From Muricomes intestini (GTDB lineage: Bacteria > Bacillota > Clostridia > Lachnospirales > Lachnospiraceae): a stretch of 64,000 nucleotides of DNA. The stretch is from contig NZ_SLZZ01000005.1 of assembly GCF_004346165.1 (NCBI RefSeq), forward strand, positions 1 through 64,000, in the 5' to 3' direction. Positions 53,603-62,828 of the stretch are shown piece after piece (the first letter of the stretch is position 1; each line of letters starts with the position of its first letter). The notes beneath the pieces are model-generated. The model worked only from the letters and a program-made list of their open reading frames with translations. It searched no databases and was not told the origin of the DNA. Position numbers and translations under genes: made by a program.

Positions 53603-54185
53603 AAATTGTCTGTTATGCGGTGTAGGCGGGCAGGGCGTGGTTCTCGCCTCAAAATTGATTGCATTTGCGGCGATGAGACAGGGAAAATCCGTGCGCACTG
53701 CAGAAACCATCGGGATGGCACAGCGGGGAGGCTCTGTGGTGAGTCATGTGCGAATAGGTGAAGAAATATATTCTCCTCAGATCCCTTTAAAAAGTGCAGA
53801 TCTGATTCTTGCTTTTGAGCCGGCGGAGGCGGTGCGGAGTCTTCCTTACCTGAAAGCGGGCGGCACAGTAATTGTGAGCAGCAAGGCAATAAAGCCGGTT
53901 ATTTCTACTTTGAACGGCAGCGCATATGAAGGAAAAGAGATGCTGGACTATCTAAAGGAAAAGGCAGATAAAGTGGCTGTCCTGTCCGGTGAGTATATCT
54001 GCCGCCAGGCAGGTTCGGCAAAAGTGCTGAATGCAGCACTTTTGGGAGCAGCGGCAGCCAGCGGAGCACTTGACATTTCTATAGAAGAAATGGGCCGGGC
54101 TGTCAAAGAGAATGTAAAAGAAAAATATCAGGAAATGAATCATAAAGCACTGGAGCTTGGAAAAGCAGCCTTTGAACAGATATAG
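53595..54185 (+). CDS. iorB: Indolepyruvate ferredoxin oxidoreductase, beta subunit
   Basis: This 196-residue gamma-type domain of the 2-oxoacid:ferredoxin oxidoreductase superfamily completes IorAB. It opens LLCGVGGQGVVLASKLI and has RTAETIGMAQRGGSVVSHVR, the conserved CoA-domain core. It starts inside the 3' end of iorA. The reaction runs in catabolism of Trp, Phe and Tyr and can be reversed for synthesis; the following phenylacetate-CoA ligase-like gene favours an aryl-acid route. Confidence 0.94.
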   Translation: MNKNCLLCGVGGQGVVLASKLIAFAAMRQGKSVRTAETIGMAQRGGSVVSHVRIGEEIYSPQIPLKSADLILAFEPAEAVRSLPYLKAGGTVIVSSKAIKPVISTLNGSAYEGKEMLDYLKEKADKVAVLSGEYICRQAGSAKVLNAALLGAAAASGALDISIEEMGRAVKENVKEKYQEMNHKALELGKAAFEQI

Positions 54186-54198
54186 AGGAGAAAATCGT

Positions 54199-55431
54199 AT
54201 GAAAATGACAGAACTTCAGTTAGAATTGATAAAGGATAACTTGAAACAGCTGACCTCCAAGGACTGCTTTTACAAAGAAAAGTTTAAAGACATCAACATT
54301 TCTTCTGTACAAAGCCAGGAAGAATTTGAAACACTCCCGTTCACCTGGAAGGGTGACCTGCGGGAAGCTTATCCCTTGGGGCTGCAGGCTGTTCCGGATG
54401 AGGAGATTGTGCGCATTCATTCTTCTTCGGGGACAACAGGTACCCCTGTGATTATTCCTTACACAAAGAAGGATGTGGATGACTGGGCAAAAATGTTTGC
54501 CCGCTGTTATGAGCTCGCTGGAATCACATCCCTGGATAGGATTCAGATCACACCGGGGTATGGATTGTGGACCGCTGGAATCGGATTCCAGGCAGGAGCA
54601 GAGCATCTGGGCGCTATGACTATACCTATGGGCCCGGGAAATACCGATAAACAGCTTCGGATGATGCAGGACATGAAACCGACAGTTTTGTGTGCCACAT
54701 CTTCCTATGCCCTCCTTCTGGCAGAGGAGATTGCAAAGAGAGGGATAGGAAATAAAATTTACCTGAAAAAGGGTGTCATTGGCTCCGAGCGCTGGGGCGA
54801 AAAAATGAGAAAACGTATTGCAGATGAGCTGGGAGTACAGTTGTATGATATTTACGGGCTGACAGAGGTATATGGTCCAGGAATCGCCATGAGCTGCGAT
54901 TACGAATGCGGAATGCACTACTGGGATGATTATCTGTACTTTGAAATTGTGGATCCGAAGACCGGAAAAAATGTCCCCGACGGAGAAATCGGAGAACTGG
55001 TCATTACAACCTTGCGCAAGCAGGGAGCTCCACTTATACGATATCGCACCCATGATCTGACACGCTTCCTGCCAGGTGAATGCAAATGCGGTTCCCGATT
55101 TCCCAGAATCGACACACTGATTGGAAGAACAGACGATATGGTAAAAGTAAAAGGGGTCAACATTTTCCCGAGCCAGATAGAAGACATGCTTAAAAATGTG
55201 CCGGAGGCATCCAGCGAGTATCAATTTATGCTGGATCATATGAGTGGAAAAGATGTATGCACCCTGTTTGTGGAAATCAACAGAGGCATCGATAAAAAGC
55301 AGGCCGGGAATGCCGTGAAAAAAGAATTCAAAACAAAAATCGGCATCACGGTAAATGTAATGCCTGTCTCTATCGGAGACCTGCCGAGAAGCGAAAAAAA
55401 ATCAACCAGAATATTTGACAATAGATATTAG
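54199..55431 (+). CDS. Phenylacetate--CoA ligase family protein
   Basis: This 410-residue adenylate-forming enzyme is of the PaaK type. The AMP-binding loop is HSSSGTTGTPVIIPYT. YDIYGLTEVYGPGIAMSC, LITTLRKQ-like strand (VITTLRKQGAPLIRYRTHD), and GRTDDMVKVKGVNIFPSQIE follow. Next to iorAB it would activate or release aryl acetates (phenylacetate, indoleacetate), conserving energy by reverse action as in anaerobic aryl-pyruvate fermentation. GAGGAG precedes the ATG. Its stop is followed within 4 bases by a family B element that probably terminates the operon. Confidence 0.92.
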   Translation: MKMTELQLELIKDNLKQLTSKDCFYKEKFKDINISSVQSQEEFETLPFTWKGDLREAYPLGLQAVPDEEIVRIHSSSGTTGTPVIIPYTKKDVDDWAKMFARCYELAGITSLDRIQITPGYGLWTAGIGFQAGAEHLGAMTIPMGPGNTDKQLRMMQDMKPTVLCATSSYALLLAEEIAKRGIGNKIYLKKGVIGSERWGEKMRKRIADELGVQLYDIYGLTEVYGPGIAMSCDYECGMHYWDDYLYFEIVDPKTGKNVPDGEIGELVITTLRKQGAPLIRYRTHDLTRFLPGECKCGSRFPRIDTLIGRTDDMVKVKGVNIFPSQIEDMLKNVPEASSEYQFMLDHMSGKDVCTLFVEINRGIDKKQAGNAVKKEFKTKIGITVNVMPVSIGDLPRSEKKSTRIFDNRY

Positions 55432-55434
55432 TGG

Positions 55435-55521
55435 AAAAAGGGGTCTGACCCTTTTGCCCACCGTTTTCTGAATTATCGCGATAATTCAGAAAATGGAGTT
55501 CAAAAGGGTCAGACCCCTTTT
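55435..55521. mobile_element. Family B element, full copy B2, between paaK-like gene and hisA
   Basis: AAAAAGGGGTCTGACCC at the left and GGGTCAGACCCCTTTT at the right with the same central dyad GAATTATCGCGATAATTC as copy B1. The two copies differ at only a few positions over about 85 bases. It fills the gap between the ligase stop and the hisA leader. Confidence 0.82.
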
Positions 55522-55540
55522 CAGAAATGTGAGGTTTTCT

Positions 55541-56320
55541 ATGAGGTTCAGACCGTGTATTGATATTCATAATGGGAAGGTGAAGCAGATTGTGGGCGGA
55601 AGCCTTAAGGATGAGGGGAATCAGGCGGTGGTAAATTTTTCTTCTGAGATTGATGCTGCCTGGTATGCCGGCCTTTACCGGAGGGACAACCTTACGGGGG
55701 GACATATTATTCTTTTGAATTCCCGGGAGTCAGAGTGTTTTGAGGCGACGAGGAACCAGGCATTGGAAGCTCTTAAAGCATATCCCAAGGGGATGCAGAT
55801 CGGGGGTGGAATTACGGCGGAGAATGCCGCCGGATATCTGGAGGCGGGAGCCAGCCATGTCATTGTGACTTCGTATGTATTTCGGGAGGGGAAGTTCTGC
55901 CGGGAAAATCTGGAGAAACTGGTACAAGCCGTGGGGAAAAAACATCTGGTTTTGGATTTGAGCTGCCGGAAAAGGGGAGATTCTTATTTTATTGTGACTG
56001 ACCGTTGGCAGAGCTTTACGGATCTTTGTCTGACACAGGAAGTATTATCGGATTTATCCAAATACTGTGATGAGTTTCTTGTGCACGGAGCGGATGTTGA
56101 GGGCAGGTCTTCCGGGATGGAGACAGGACTTGTGCGCATGCTGGGCCAGTGGAATCAAATACCAGTCACATATGCAGGTGGAATCGGGAGTCTGGAGGAT
56201 CTGGGAAAATTCTGCGAAATGAGCGGAGGGAACCTTGACTTTACAATCGGAAGTGCACTGGACTTATTCGGCGGAAATATTCCCTATGACGTTATCGCAA
56301 ACTATAAAGGAAAATGTTGA
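55541..56320 (+). CDS. hisA: ProFAR isomerase HisA, eukaryotic-type
   Basis: This 259-residue TIM-barrel enzyme performs the Amadori rearrangement of the fourth histidine step. It differs from ordinary bacterial HisA and matches the long HIS6-like form: MRFRPCIDIHNGKVKQIVGG, then HIILLNSRESECFEATRNQAL, GMQIGGGITAENA, LVHGADVEGRSSGMETGLV and VTYAGGIGSLEDL. It stands apart from any other his gene. The ATG at 55541 follows TGTGAGG; a longer frame runs back into the family B repeat and is rejected. Confidence 0.88.
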   Translation: MRFRPCIDIHNGKVKQIVGGSLKDEGNQAVVNFSSEIDAAWYAGLYRRDNLTGGHIILLNSRESECFEATRNQALEALKAYPKGMQIGGGITAENAAGYLEAGASHVIVTSYVFREGKFCRENLEKLVQAVGKKHLVLDLSCRKRGDSYFIVTDRWQSFTDLCLTQEVLSDLSKYCDEFLVHGADVEGRSSGMETGLVRMLGQWNQIPVTYAGGIGSLEDLGKFCEMSGGNLDFTIGSALDLFGGNIPYDVIANYKGKC

Positions 56321-56345
56321 ATAAACAAGAGGATAGTGTTAGAAT
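56317..56345 (+). promoter_or_regulatory. Promoter of secA
   Basis: TTGAAT (56317-56322) and TAGAAT (56340-56345) are separated by 17 bases. The -35 box begins within the last codon region of hisA. Confidence 0.65.
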
Positions 56346-56386
56346 GAGGTTTAGAGTAAATTTAGACAAGGAGTAAATTGTAGATT

Positions 56387-58960
56387 ATGGGTTTGATTGA
56401 AAAAATTTTCGGAACGCATAGCGAAAATGAATTAAAGCGTATTTATCCGATTGTAGACCGTATAGAGGCCTTGGAACCAGAGATGCAGGCCCTGTCTGAT
56501 ACAGAATTAAAAGATAAAACAAGAGAGTTCAAAAAACGCCTCGAGGATGGAGAAACTCTGGATGATATCCTCCCTGAGGCATTTGCCGTTGTAAGGGAGG
56601 CGGCAACAAGATGCCTGGGGATGCGCCATTACCGGGTTCAGCTTATTGGCGGTATTATTCTCCATCAGGGACGTATCTCCGAGATGAAGACCGGTGAGGG
56701 AAAGACTTTGGTTTCCACTCTTCCTGCGTATCTGAATGCGCTGGAGGAAAAGGGCGTGCACATTGTAACAGTCAATGACTACCTTGCAAAACGTGATGCC
56801 GAGTGGATGGGAAAGGTCCATGAGTTCCTTGGACTGACTGTTGGTGTCGTCCTGAACTCTATGGATAACGATGAGCGCCGTGCGGCGTATAACTGTGACA
56901 TTACTTATGTGACAAATAATGAGCTGGGCTTTGACTATCTTCGTGATAATATGGTTATATACAAAGAACAACTTGTCCAGAGAGGCCTTCATTACGCAAT
57001 TATTGATGAGGTCGATTCTGTATTGATTGATGAGGCGAGAACCCCTCTTATTATATCCGGGCAGAGTGATAAATCTACAAAACTGTACGAAGCATGCGAT
57101 ATTCTCGCCGGCCAGCTGGAAAAAGGCGAAGCCAGCGGTGAGTTCTCCAAGATGAACGCTATTATGGGCGAGGAGATTGAGGAGACCGGAGATTTCATTG
57201 TAAATGAAAAGGAAAAGACGGTCAATCTTACAGAAGACGGGGTAAAAAAGGCAGAGAAGTTTTTCCACATTGATAATCTGGCAGATGCGGAGAACCTGGA
57301 AATCCAGCATAACATTATACTTGCACTGCGCGCACATAACCTGATGTTCCGTGATCAGGATTATGTAGTGACCCCGGAAGGAGAGGTTATGATTGTCGAT
57401 GAGTTCACCGGGCGGATTATGCCGGGACGCCGCTATTCGGACGGACTGCATCAGGCAATTGAGGCGAAAGAACATGTGAAGGTAAAAAGAGAAAGCAAGA
57501 CTCTCGCCAATATCACATTCCAGAATTTGTTTAATAAATTTGATAAAAAGAGCGGTATGACCGGTACAGCCCTTACCGAGGAAAAGGAATTCCGTGACAT
57601 TTACGGGATGGACGTTATAGAGATTCCGACCAATGAACCGGTTCGGAGAGTGGATCTGGAGGACGCTGTCTATAAGACTGAGAAAGAGAAGTTTAAGGCT
57701 GTCGTAGAGGAAGTGAAGAAAGCTCACGAAAAAGGACAGCCGGTGTTGGTAGGTACGATTACCATAGAGATTTCCGAACTTCTGAGCAAAATGTTGAAAA
57801 AGGAAGGTATTCTTCACAAGGTGCTGAATGCAAAGTACCATGAGCTGGAAGCTGAAATTGTGGCAGATGCAGGTATACACGGGGCTGTGACCATTGCTAC
57901 CAATATGGCTGGCCGCGGTACGGATATTAAGCTGGATGACGAGTCAAGAGCTGCAGGAGGACTGAAAATTATCGGTACTGAGCGCCATGAATCCAGACGA
58001 ATCGATAATCAGCTCCGGGGACGTTCCGGACGTCAGGGCGATCCGGGAGAGTCACGGTTTTACATTTCACTGGAGGACGATCTGATGCGTCTGTTCGGCT
58101 CCGAGAAATTAATGAATGTCTTTACCACCCTCGGCGTGGCAGAGGGAGAGCAGATTGAACATAAGATGCTTTCCAATGCAATCGAGAAGGCTCAGCAAAA
58201 GATTGAAAGCAACAACTTCGGTATCCGCAAGAATTTGCTGGAATATGACCAGGTTATGAATGAACAGCGTGAAATCATCTATGGAGAGAGACGCCGCGTT
58301 CTGGACGGCGAAAGCATGCGGGACACTATTTACAATATGATCACCGAGTATGTGGAAAATGTGACAGACCGTTTTGCCTCTTCTGAGGCAGAAGCGGAGG
58401 AATGGGATATGCAGGGCCTTGATGTTACACTCCGCAGTGTCATTCCCCAGCTTCAGCTGCCGGCTGCAGAGGAAACAAGGGACATGCAGCAGAAGGAACT
58501 GAAACATCTTCTCAAAGAGCGTGCTGTAAAAGCATACGAGGCAAAGGAAGCAGAATTTCCGGAGGCGGAGCATCTGCGTGAAATTGAGCGGGTAGTATTG
58601 CTGAAGGCCATTGACGGAAGATGGATGGATCACATTGACGATATGGATCAGCTTCGCCAGGGCATCGGGCTTCAGGCATACGGACAGAGGGATCCGCTTG
58701 TGGAATATAAGATGATAGGCTATGATATGTTCGGTGAAATGACAAACGCTATAGCTGAAATAACTGTCCGCACCCTGTTCCACATCCGCATTGAACAGAA
58801 AGTAGAGAGAGAGCAGGTTGCGCAGGCTACAGGTACGAATAAGGATGAGAGTGCCCTGCGTGAACCAAAGAAGAGGGCAGAGAAGAAGATTTATCCCAAC
58901 GATCCATGCCCCTGTGGCAGTGGAAAGAAATACAAACAATGCCACGGGCGCAGGGCGTAA
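56387..58960 (+). CDS. secA: Preprotein translocase subunit SecA
   Basis: This 857-residue ATPase drives export through SecYEG. The DEAD motor begins [16 protein letters not shown] and includes [37 protein letters not shown] and [20 protein letters not shown]; the preprotein cross-linking and helical scaffold domains follow. The C-terminus has the zinc/SecB-binding motif [17 protein letters not shown]. Length matches the usual Firmicutes protein. AAGGAG precedes the ATG. A family C repeat starts 3 bases after the stop. Confidence 0.97.
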   Translation: MGLIEKIFGTHSENELKRIYPIVDRIEALEPEMQALSDTELKDKTREFKKRLEDGETLDDILPEAFAVVREAATRCLGMRHYRVQLIGGIILHQGRISEMKTGEGKTLVSTLPAYLNALEEKGVHIVTVNDYLAKRDAEWMGKVHEFLGLTVGVVLNSMDNDERRAAYNCDITYVTNNELGFDYLRDNMVIYKEQLVQRGLHYAIIDEVDSVLIDEARTPLIISGQSDKSTKLYEACDILAGQLEKGEASGEFSKMNAIMGEEIEETGDFIVNEKEKTVNLTEDGVKKAEKFFHIDNLADAENLEIQHNIILALRAHNLMFRDQDYVVTPEGEVMIVDEFTGRIMPGRRYSDGLHQAIEAKEHVKVKRESKTLANITFQNLFNKFDKKSGMTGTALTEEKEFRDIYGMDVIEIPTNEPVRRVDLEDAVYKTEKEKFKAVVEEVKKAHEKGQPVLVGTITIEISELLSKMLKKEGILHKVLNAKYHELEAEIVADAGIHGAVTIATNMAGRGTDIKLDDESRAAGGLKIIGTERHESRRIDNQLRGRSGRQGDPGESRFYISLEDDLMRLFGSEKLMNVFTTLGVAEGEQIEHKMLSNAIEKAQQKIESNNFGIRKNLLEYDQVMNEQREIIYGERRRVLDGESMRDTIYNMITEYVENVTDRFASSEAEAEEWDMQGLDVTLRSVIPQLQLPAAEETRDMQQKELKHLLKERAVKAYEAKEAEFPEAEHLREIERVVLLKAIDGRWMDHIDDMDQLRQGIGLQAYGQRDPLVEYKMIGYDMFGEMTNAIAEITVRTLFHIRIEQKVEREQVAQATGTNKDESALREPKKRAEKKIYPNDPCPCGSGKKYKQCHGRRA

Positions 58961-58962
58961 GT

Positions 58963-59097
58963 AGGGTCAAAGACCCCGCAGCAAGCTGACGGGGCATCAA
59001 ACTTGCAGCGCAGCAAGCTGCGGGGTCTTTGACCCTCGCGGCAGTCGCCAAATGGAAATGCAAGCATTTCCATTTGGCTTGTTGCTCGCGGGAATAA
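58963..59097 (+). repeat. Family C element, longest copy C3
   Basis: AGGGTCAAAGACCCCGCAGC (58963-58982) has its exact complement at 59017-59036, a 20-bp stem. It is followed by the GGAAATGCAAGCATTTCC dyad and the CTCGCGGGAATAAA end shared with copies at 3891 and 10008. The left section also matches the fragment at 26770. It lies just after secA. Confidence 0.85.
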
Positions 59098-59113
59098 AGA
59101 ATCTGGATGCCAT

Positions 59114-59147
59114 ATGAGAATCTGCATAAAAACAGATTCTCATTTAA
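59114..59147 (+). terminator. Terminator before prfB
   Basis: ATGAGAATCTG (59114-59124) pairs perfectly with CAGATTCTCAT (59133-59143) and TT follows. The T-run is short. Confidence 0.6.
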
Positions 59148-59168
59148 AATAAGAAAGAGGTGAGAAAA

Positions 59169-60270
59169 GTGGTTTTGTTGGAAGAATTGAAAACAAGGCT
59201 GAGTGCATATGAAGAACCGCTGAAAGATCTGAGGGATTCACTTTGACTTAGCGTCAAAGAAAAAGCGGATAGAAGAGCTGGAGCGCAAGATCGAAGAGCC
59301 GGGATTCTGGGACAATCCCGATGATTCCACACGCACCATGAAATATCTAAAAGGTCTTCAGGAGTCTGTGAAGCAGATAGAAAATCTCTACACCGATTAC
59401 GAGGACATGAACCTTCTGATTGAAATGAGCGAAGAAGATTCCGACGAAGAGACAATAAAAGGAATTGAGGAAGAGCTGGACAGATTTTCGGAAGATTTTG
59501 AAGAACTGAGAATTCAGACACTCCTTATAGGGGAATATGACAGCAGCAATGCAATCGTCACACTCCACGCAGGGGCCGGAGGCACGGAATCCTGCGACTG
59601 GACCGGCATGCTGTACCGGATGTACACCCGCTGGGCCGAGAAAAAGGGATTTTCTCTTGAGGTTCTGGACTATCTGGACGGAGATATAGCAGGCGTAAAA
59701 GGAGTCACTTTCGAGGTGGCGGGGGAGAATGCTTATGGGTATCTCCGCTCTGAGAAAGGGGTACACCGTCTGGTCAGAATTTCTCCTTTCAATGCGGCGG
59801 GAAAACGGCAGACATCTTTTGCCTCCTGTGATGTCATCCCGGATATTGAGGACGATATAGACATTGAAATAAATGAAGATGATCTGCGCATCGACACATA
59901 CCGTTCAGGCGGTGCAGGGGGGCAGCATGTAAATAAGACCTCTTCCGCAGTCCGTATCACACATCTGCCGACGGGAATTGTGGTGCAGTGCCAAAATGAG
60001 CGCTCCCAGCACATGAACAAAGATAAGGCAATGCAGATGTTAAAAGCAAAGCTCTATCTTTTAAAGCAGCAGGAGCAGGCGGAAAAGGTATCTGATATTC
60101 GGGGCGAGACAAAGGATATTGGATTTGGAAACCAGATCAGATCCTATGTAATGCAGCCGTACACATTAGTAAAAGATCACAGAACTGATGCAGAAACAGG
60201 CAATGTTAATGCAGTTATGGATGGAAACATTGACTTGTTCATCAACGCATACCTGGCTGCAAAGTCATAG
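59169..60270 (+). CDS. prfB: Peptide chain release factor 2 with programmed +1 frameshift
   Basis: RF2 (about 366 residues) terminates translation at UGA and UAA. The first 25 codons from GTG 59169 end at CTT, then an in-frame TGA (59244-59246) followed by C. Reading shifts +1 at CTT-TGA-C, continuing LDLASKKKRIEELERKIEEP to the TAA-type stop at 60270. An AGGGA just upstream (59232-59236) acts as the internal Shine-Dalgarno stimulator. The stop-recognition tripeptide SPF (VRISPFNAAG) and the GGQ motif (RSGGAGGQHVNKTSSA) are present. This is the classical RF2 autoregulation, where low RF2 favours shifting. hom follows after 37 bases. Confidence 0.95.
59232..59247 (+). promoter_or_regulatory. 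RF2 programmed frameshift site
   Basis: AGGGATTCACTTTGAC contains an SD-like AGGGA, the slippery CTT, the in-frame TGA stop and the following C. It is the expected arrangement for prfB autoregulation, with slightly longer spacing than in Escherichia coli. Confidence 0.93.
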
Positions 60271-60307
60271 ACAAAAAGAAGGGAAATGAGACAAAAAGGA
60301 GGAAGAG

Positions 60308-61525
60308 ATGGTAAACATAGCGGTAATGGGATATGGTACAGTTGGCTCGGGAATTGTGGAAGTCGTCAACACAAATGGAAAGCGAATCAACCAGAGGGTA
60401 GGAGATGACATCAACATCAAATATGTTCTGGATTTGAAAGATTTTCCAGGAGATCCGGTGCAGGAAAAAATAGTGCATGATTTTGAGATTATAGAGAAAG
60501 ATGCGGAGGTCAAAATCGTAGCAGAAGTGATGGGAGGTATTGAACCCGCCTATACTTTTGTGAAAAGGTGCCTGCAGGCCGGAAAAAGTGTTGCCACCTC
60601 AAACAAAGCCCTAGTGGCGAAACACGGAGCTGAGCTGCTGTCTATTGCCATGGACAACAACATCAACTTCCTCTTTGAAGCCAGTGTAGGAGGCGGCATC
60701 CCGATTATCCGTCCCTTAAATTCCTCCATGACGGCAGATGAGATTGAGGAAATTACAGGGATCTTAAACGGTACCACAAATTATATGCTGAGCAAAATGT
60801 TTTATGAGGGGGCCGATTATGATGAGGTTCTGAAGGAAGCCCAGGCAAAGGGATATGCGGAGCGCAACCCGGAGGCTGATGTGGAGGGTTATGACGCCTG
60901 CAGAAAAATTGCTATTTTATCTTCATTGATCTCCGGCCAGCAGGTTGATTTTGAGGATATCTATACAGAGGGCATCACGGAAATTACAAAACAGGACATG
61001 ATGTATGCAAAGGCTCTGGGCATGACCATCAAGCTGCTGGCTTCCAGCAGGAGGGACAGCGATCATCTTCATGCTATTGTGGCCCCCTATATGCTTCAAA
61101 GAAATCATCCCCTTTATAATGTAAATGATGTATTTAATGCAATTTTTGTTCATGGCAATGTAGTGGGCGATCTTATGTTTTATGGAAGTGGTGCAGGCAA
61201 GCTGCCCACTGCTAGTGCAGTAGTTGCTGATATTGTGGATGAGGCAAAGCATTTGAACAGAAATATTATGACCATGTGGGACAGCGAAAAGTTAAATCTG
61301 CAGCCTATAGAAGATACAAGTAAGAAATATTTTGTAAGAATCAAAGGCGAGGCTGATGCCCTGAAAGCACATCTGGAAAGCAAATTCGGTCCTGTTGAAA
61401 TTGTGCGGATTGAGGAACTGGAAAATGAGTTCGGCTTTGTGACCGGCAAGATGACAGAAGGCACATATGCAGAGCAGGCAAAAGAGTTTCCGGGAATTCT
61501 GCATATGATACGCATAGAAGAATGA
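60308..61525 (+). CDS. hom: Homoserine dehydrogenase
   Basis: This 405-residue enzyme reduces aspartate semialdehyde to homoserine at the branch to threonine and methionine. The NAD(P) loop is NIAVMGYGTVGSGIVEVV. The catalytic core has ATSNKALVAKHGAELL, EASVGGGIPIIRPLN, ILNGTTNYMLSKM and GYAERNPEADVEGYDACRK; a C-terminal ACT-like domain (about 325-405) would bind threonine for feedback. AGGAGG lies before the ATG. It is followed by a proposed homoserine kinase and aspartate kinase, so this is a threonine operon led by prfB. Confidence 0.96.
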   Translation: MVNIAVMGYGTVGSGIVEVVNTNGKRINQRVGDDINIKYVLDLKDFPGDPVQEKIVHDFEIIEKDAEVKIVAEVMGGIEPAYTFVKRCLQAGKSVATSNKALVAKHGAELLSIAMDNNINFLFEASVGGGIPIIRPLNSSMTADEIEEITGILNGTTNYMLSKMFYEGADYDEVLKEAQAKGYAERNPEADVEGYDACRKIAILSSLISGQQVDFEDIYTEGITEITKQDMMYAKALGMTIKLLASSRRDSDHLHAIVAPYMLQRNHPLYNVNDVFNAIFVHGNVVGDLMFYGSGAGKLPTASAVVADIVDEAKHLNRNIMTMWDSEKLNLQPIEDTSKKYFVRIKGEADALKAHLESKFGPVEIVRIEELENEFGFVTGKMTEGTYAEQAKEFPGILHMIRIEE

Positions 61526-61561
61526 TAAGACGGTACATTGGTTTTTAACGGGAGAGAGAAG

Positions 61562-62782
61562 ATGAAATATATAATTGTATTGTGTGACGGAATGGCGGAT
61601 GAACCTTTGGGGGAGCTGGGAGGAAAGACACCTCTTGGGGCAGCCAAGACACCGAATATGGATGTTCTGGCTCCAAAATCAGAGATTGGCATGGTGCGTA
61701 CTGTACCCGAGGGCATGGCACCGGGAAGTGATACCGCAAACTTGTCTGTCATAGGATACGATCCAAGAAGATACTATACAGGAAGATCCCCTCTGGAGGC
61801 CTTAAGCATTGGAGTGGATATGGAGCCGTCAGATGTGGCCTTTCGGTGTAATCTTGTAACTTTGACAGAAGAACAGGATACATATGAGGACAGAATCATC
61901 ACGGATCACAGTTCTGGTGAAATCAGTACAGAAGATGCCTCGGTTCTTATGGATGCCCTAAAGAAAGGTCTGGCCCGGGAGGGCTATGAATTTTATGTGG
62001 GAACCAGCTACCGTCATTTGCTGGTACAAAAGCAAGGAAAGGTGGTGGAGCTGACGCCGCCTCATGATATTCTCACAAGACGGATAGGAGATTATCTTCC
62101 GAAAGAACCCGTGCTGCGGGAAATGATGGAAAAGAGTTATGAAATCCTGTCTCTCCATCCTCTGAATATTGAGAGAAAGAAGAATGGGAAAAATTCTGCC
62201 AACTCCGCGTGGTTCTGGGGAGCAGGCACAAGACCTGCCCTGACCTCTTTCGAGGAAAAAAATAAAAAACGGGGTGCTATGATTTCGGCGGTGGATTTGC
62301 TAAAAGGCATTGCAGCAGGCGCAGGGATGCATAATATTCCTGTAAAAGGAGCCAACGGCGGGTTAGATACAAACTATGCCGGAAAAGCTCAGGCTGCTGT
62401 GGATGCATTGTTGCGCGAAGGTTATGACTTTGTGTATATCCACATAGAGGCGCCGGATGAGATGGGACATCAGGGAAGCGCAGAAAATAAAATCAAAGCT
62501 ATTGAAAATATAGACGCGTATATCATCGGATCAGTGACAGAAGCTCTTAAGGCTGCGGGCGAAGAGTTCCGCATGCTGATATTACCGGATCATCCTACCC
62601 CTGTTAGAATCAGAACCCATACAAAGGACCCGGTTCCATATCTGCTTTATGATAGCAGACACACGTTCAAGGGAATGAGGGAATATAATGAAGAGACGGC
62701 AAGTCAGACAGGAATACTGGAAGAAGAGGGGTATACACTAATTACCCATTTATTTGATTGCAGTTTAGCAGAATTGAGCTGA
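61562..62782 (+). CDS. ApgM-like phosphoglycerate mutase family, proposed homoserine kinase
   Basis: This 406-residue member of the alkaline-phosphatase-like, cofactor-independent mutase superfamily has the metal-binding opening YIIVLCDGMADEPLGELGG, the phospho-site region GMAPGSDTANLSVIGYDPR, IHIEAPDEMGHQGSAENK and ILPDHPTPVRIRTHT. A close subfamily (TIGR02535) is a proposed homoserine kinase because it replaces thrB beside hom and lysC, exactly the context here. No thrB is seen nearby. The catalytic activity is thus inferred from context; mutase activity remains possible. Confidence 0.85.
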   Translation: MKYIIVLCDGMADEPLGELGGKTPLGAAKTPNMDVLAPKSEIGMVRTVPEGMAPGSDTANLSVIGYDPRRYYTGRSPLEALSIGVDMEPSDVAFRCNLVTLTEEQDTYEDRIITDHSSGEISTEDASVLMDALKKGLAREGYEFYVGTSYRHLLVQKQGKVVELTPPHDILTRRIGDYLPKEPVLREMMEKSYEILSLHPLNIERKKNGKNSANSAWFWGAGTRPALTSFEEKNKKRGAMISAVDLLKGIAAGAGMHNIPVKGANGGLDTNYAGKAQAAVDALLREGYDFVYIHIEAPDEMGHQGSAENKIKAIENIDAYIIGSVTEALKAAGEEFRMLILPDHPTPVRIRTHTKDPVPYLLYDSRHTFKGMREYNEETASQTGILEEEGYTLITHLFDCSLAELS

Positions 62783-62828
62783 TGACTGAACTGTAACTTT
62801 ACGAAATGTAGGCAGCCAGGAGGATAAT

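Noticed and set aside
59338-60270. prfB as a shorter protein starting at the internal ATG 59338
   Set aside because: The upstream half with CTT-TGA-C and AGGGA is the classic RF2 frameshift arrangement and restores the conserved N-terminal domain.
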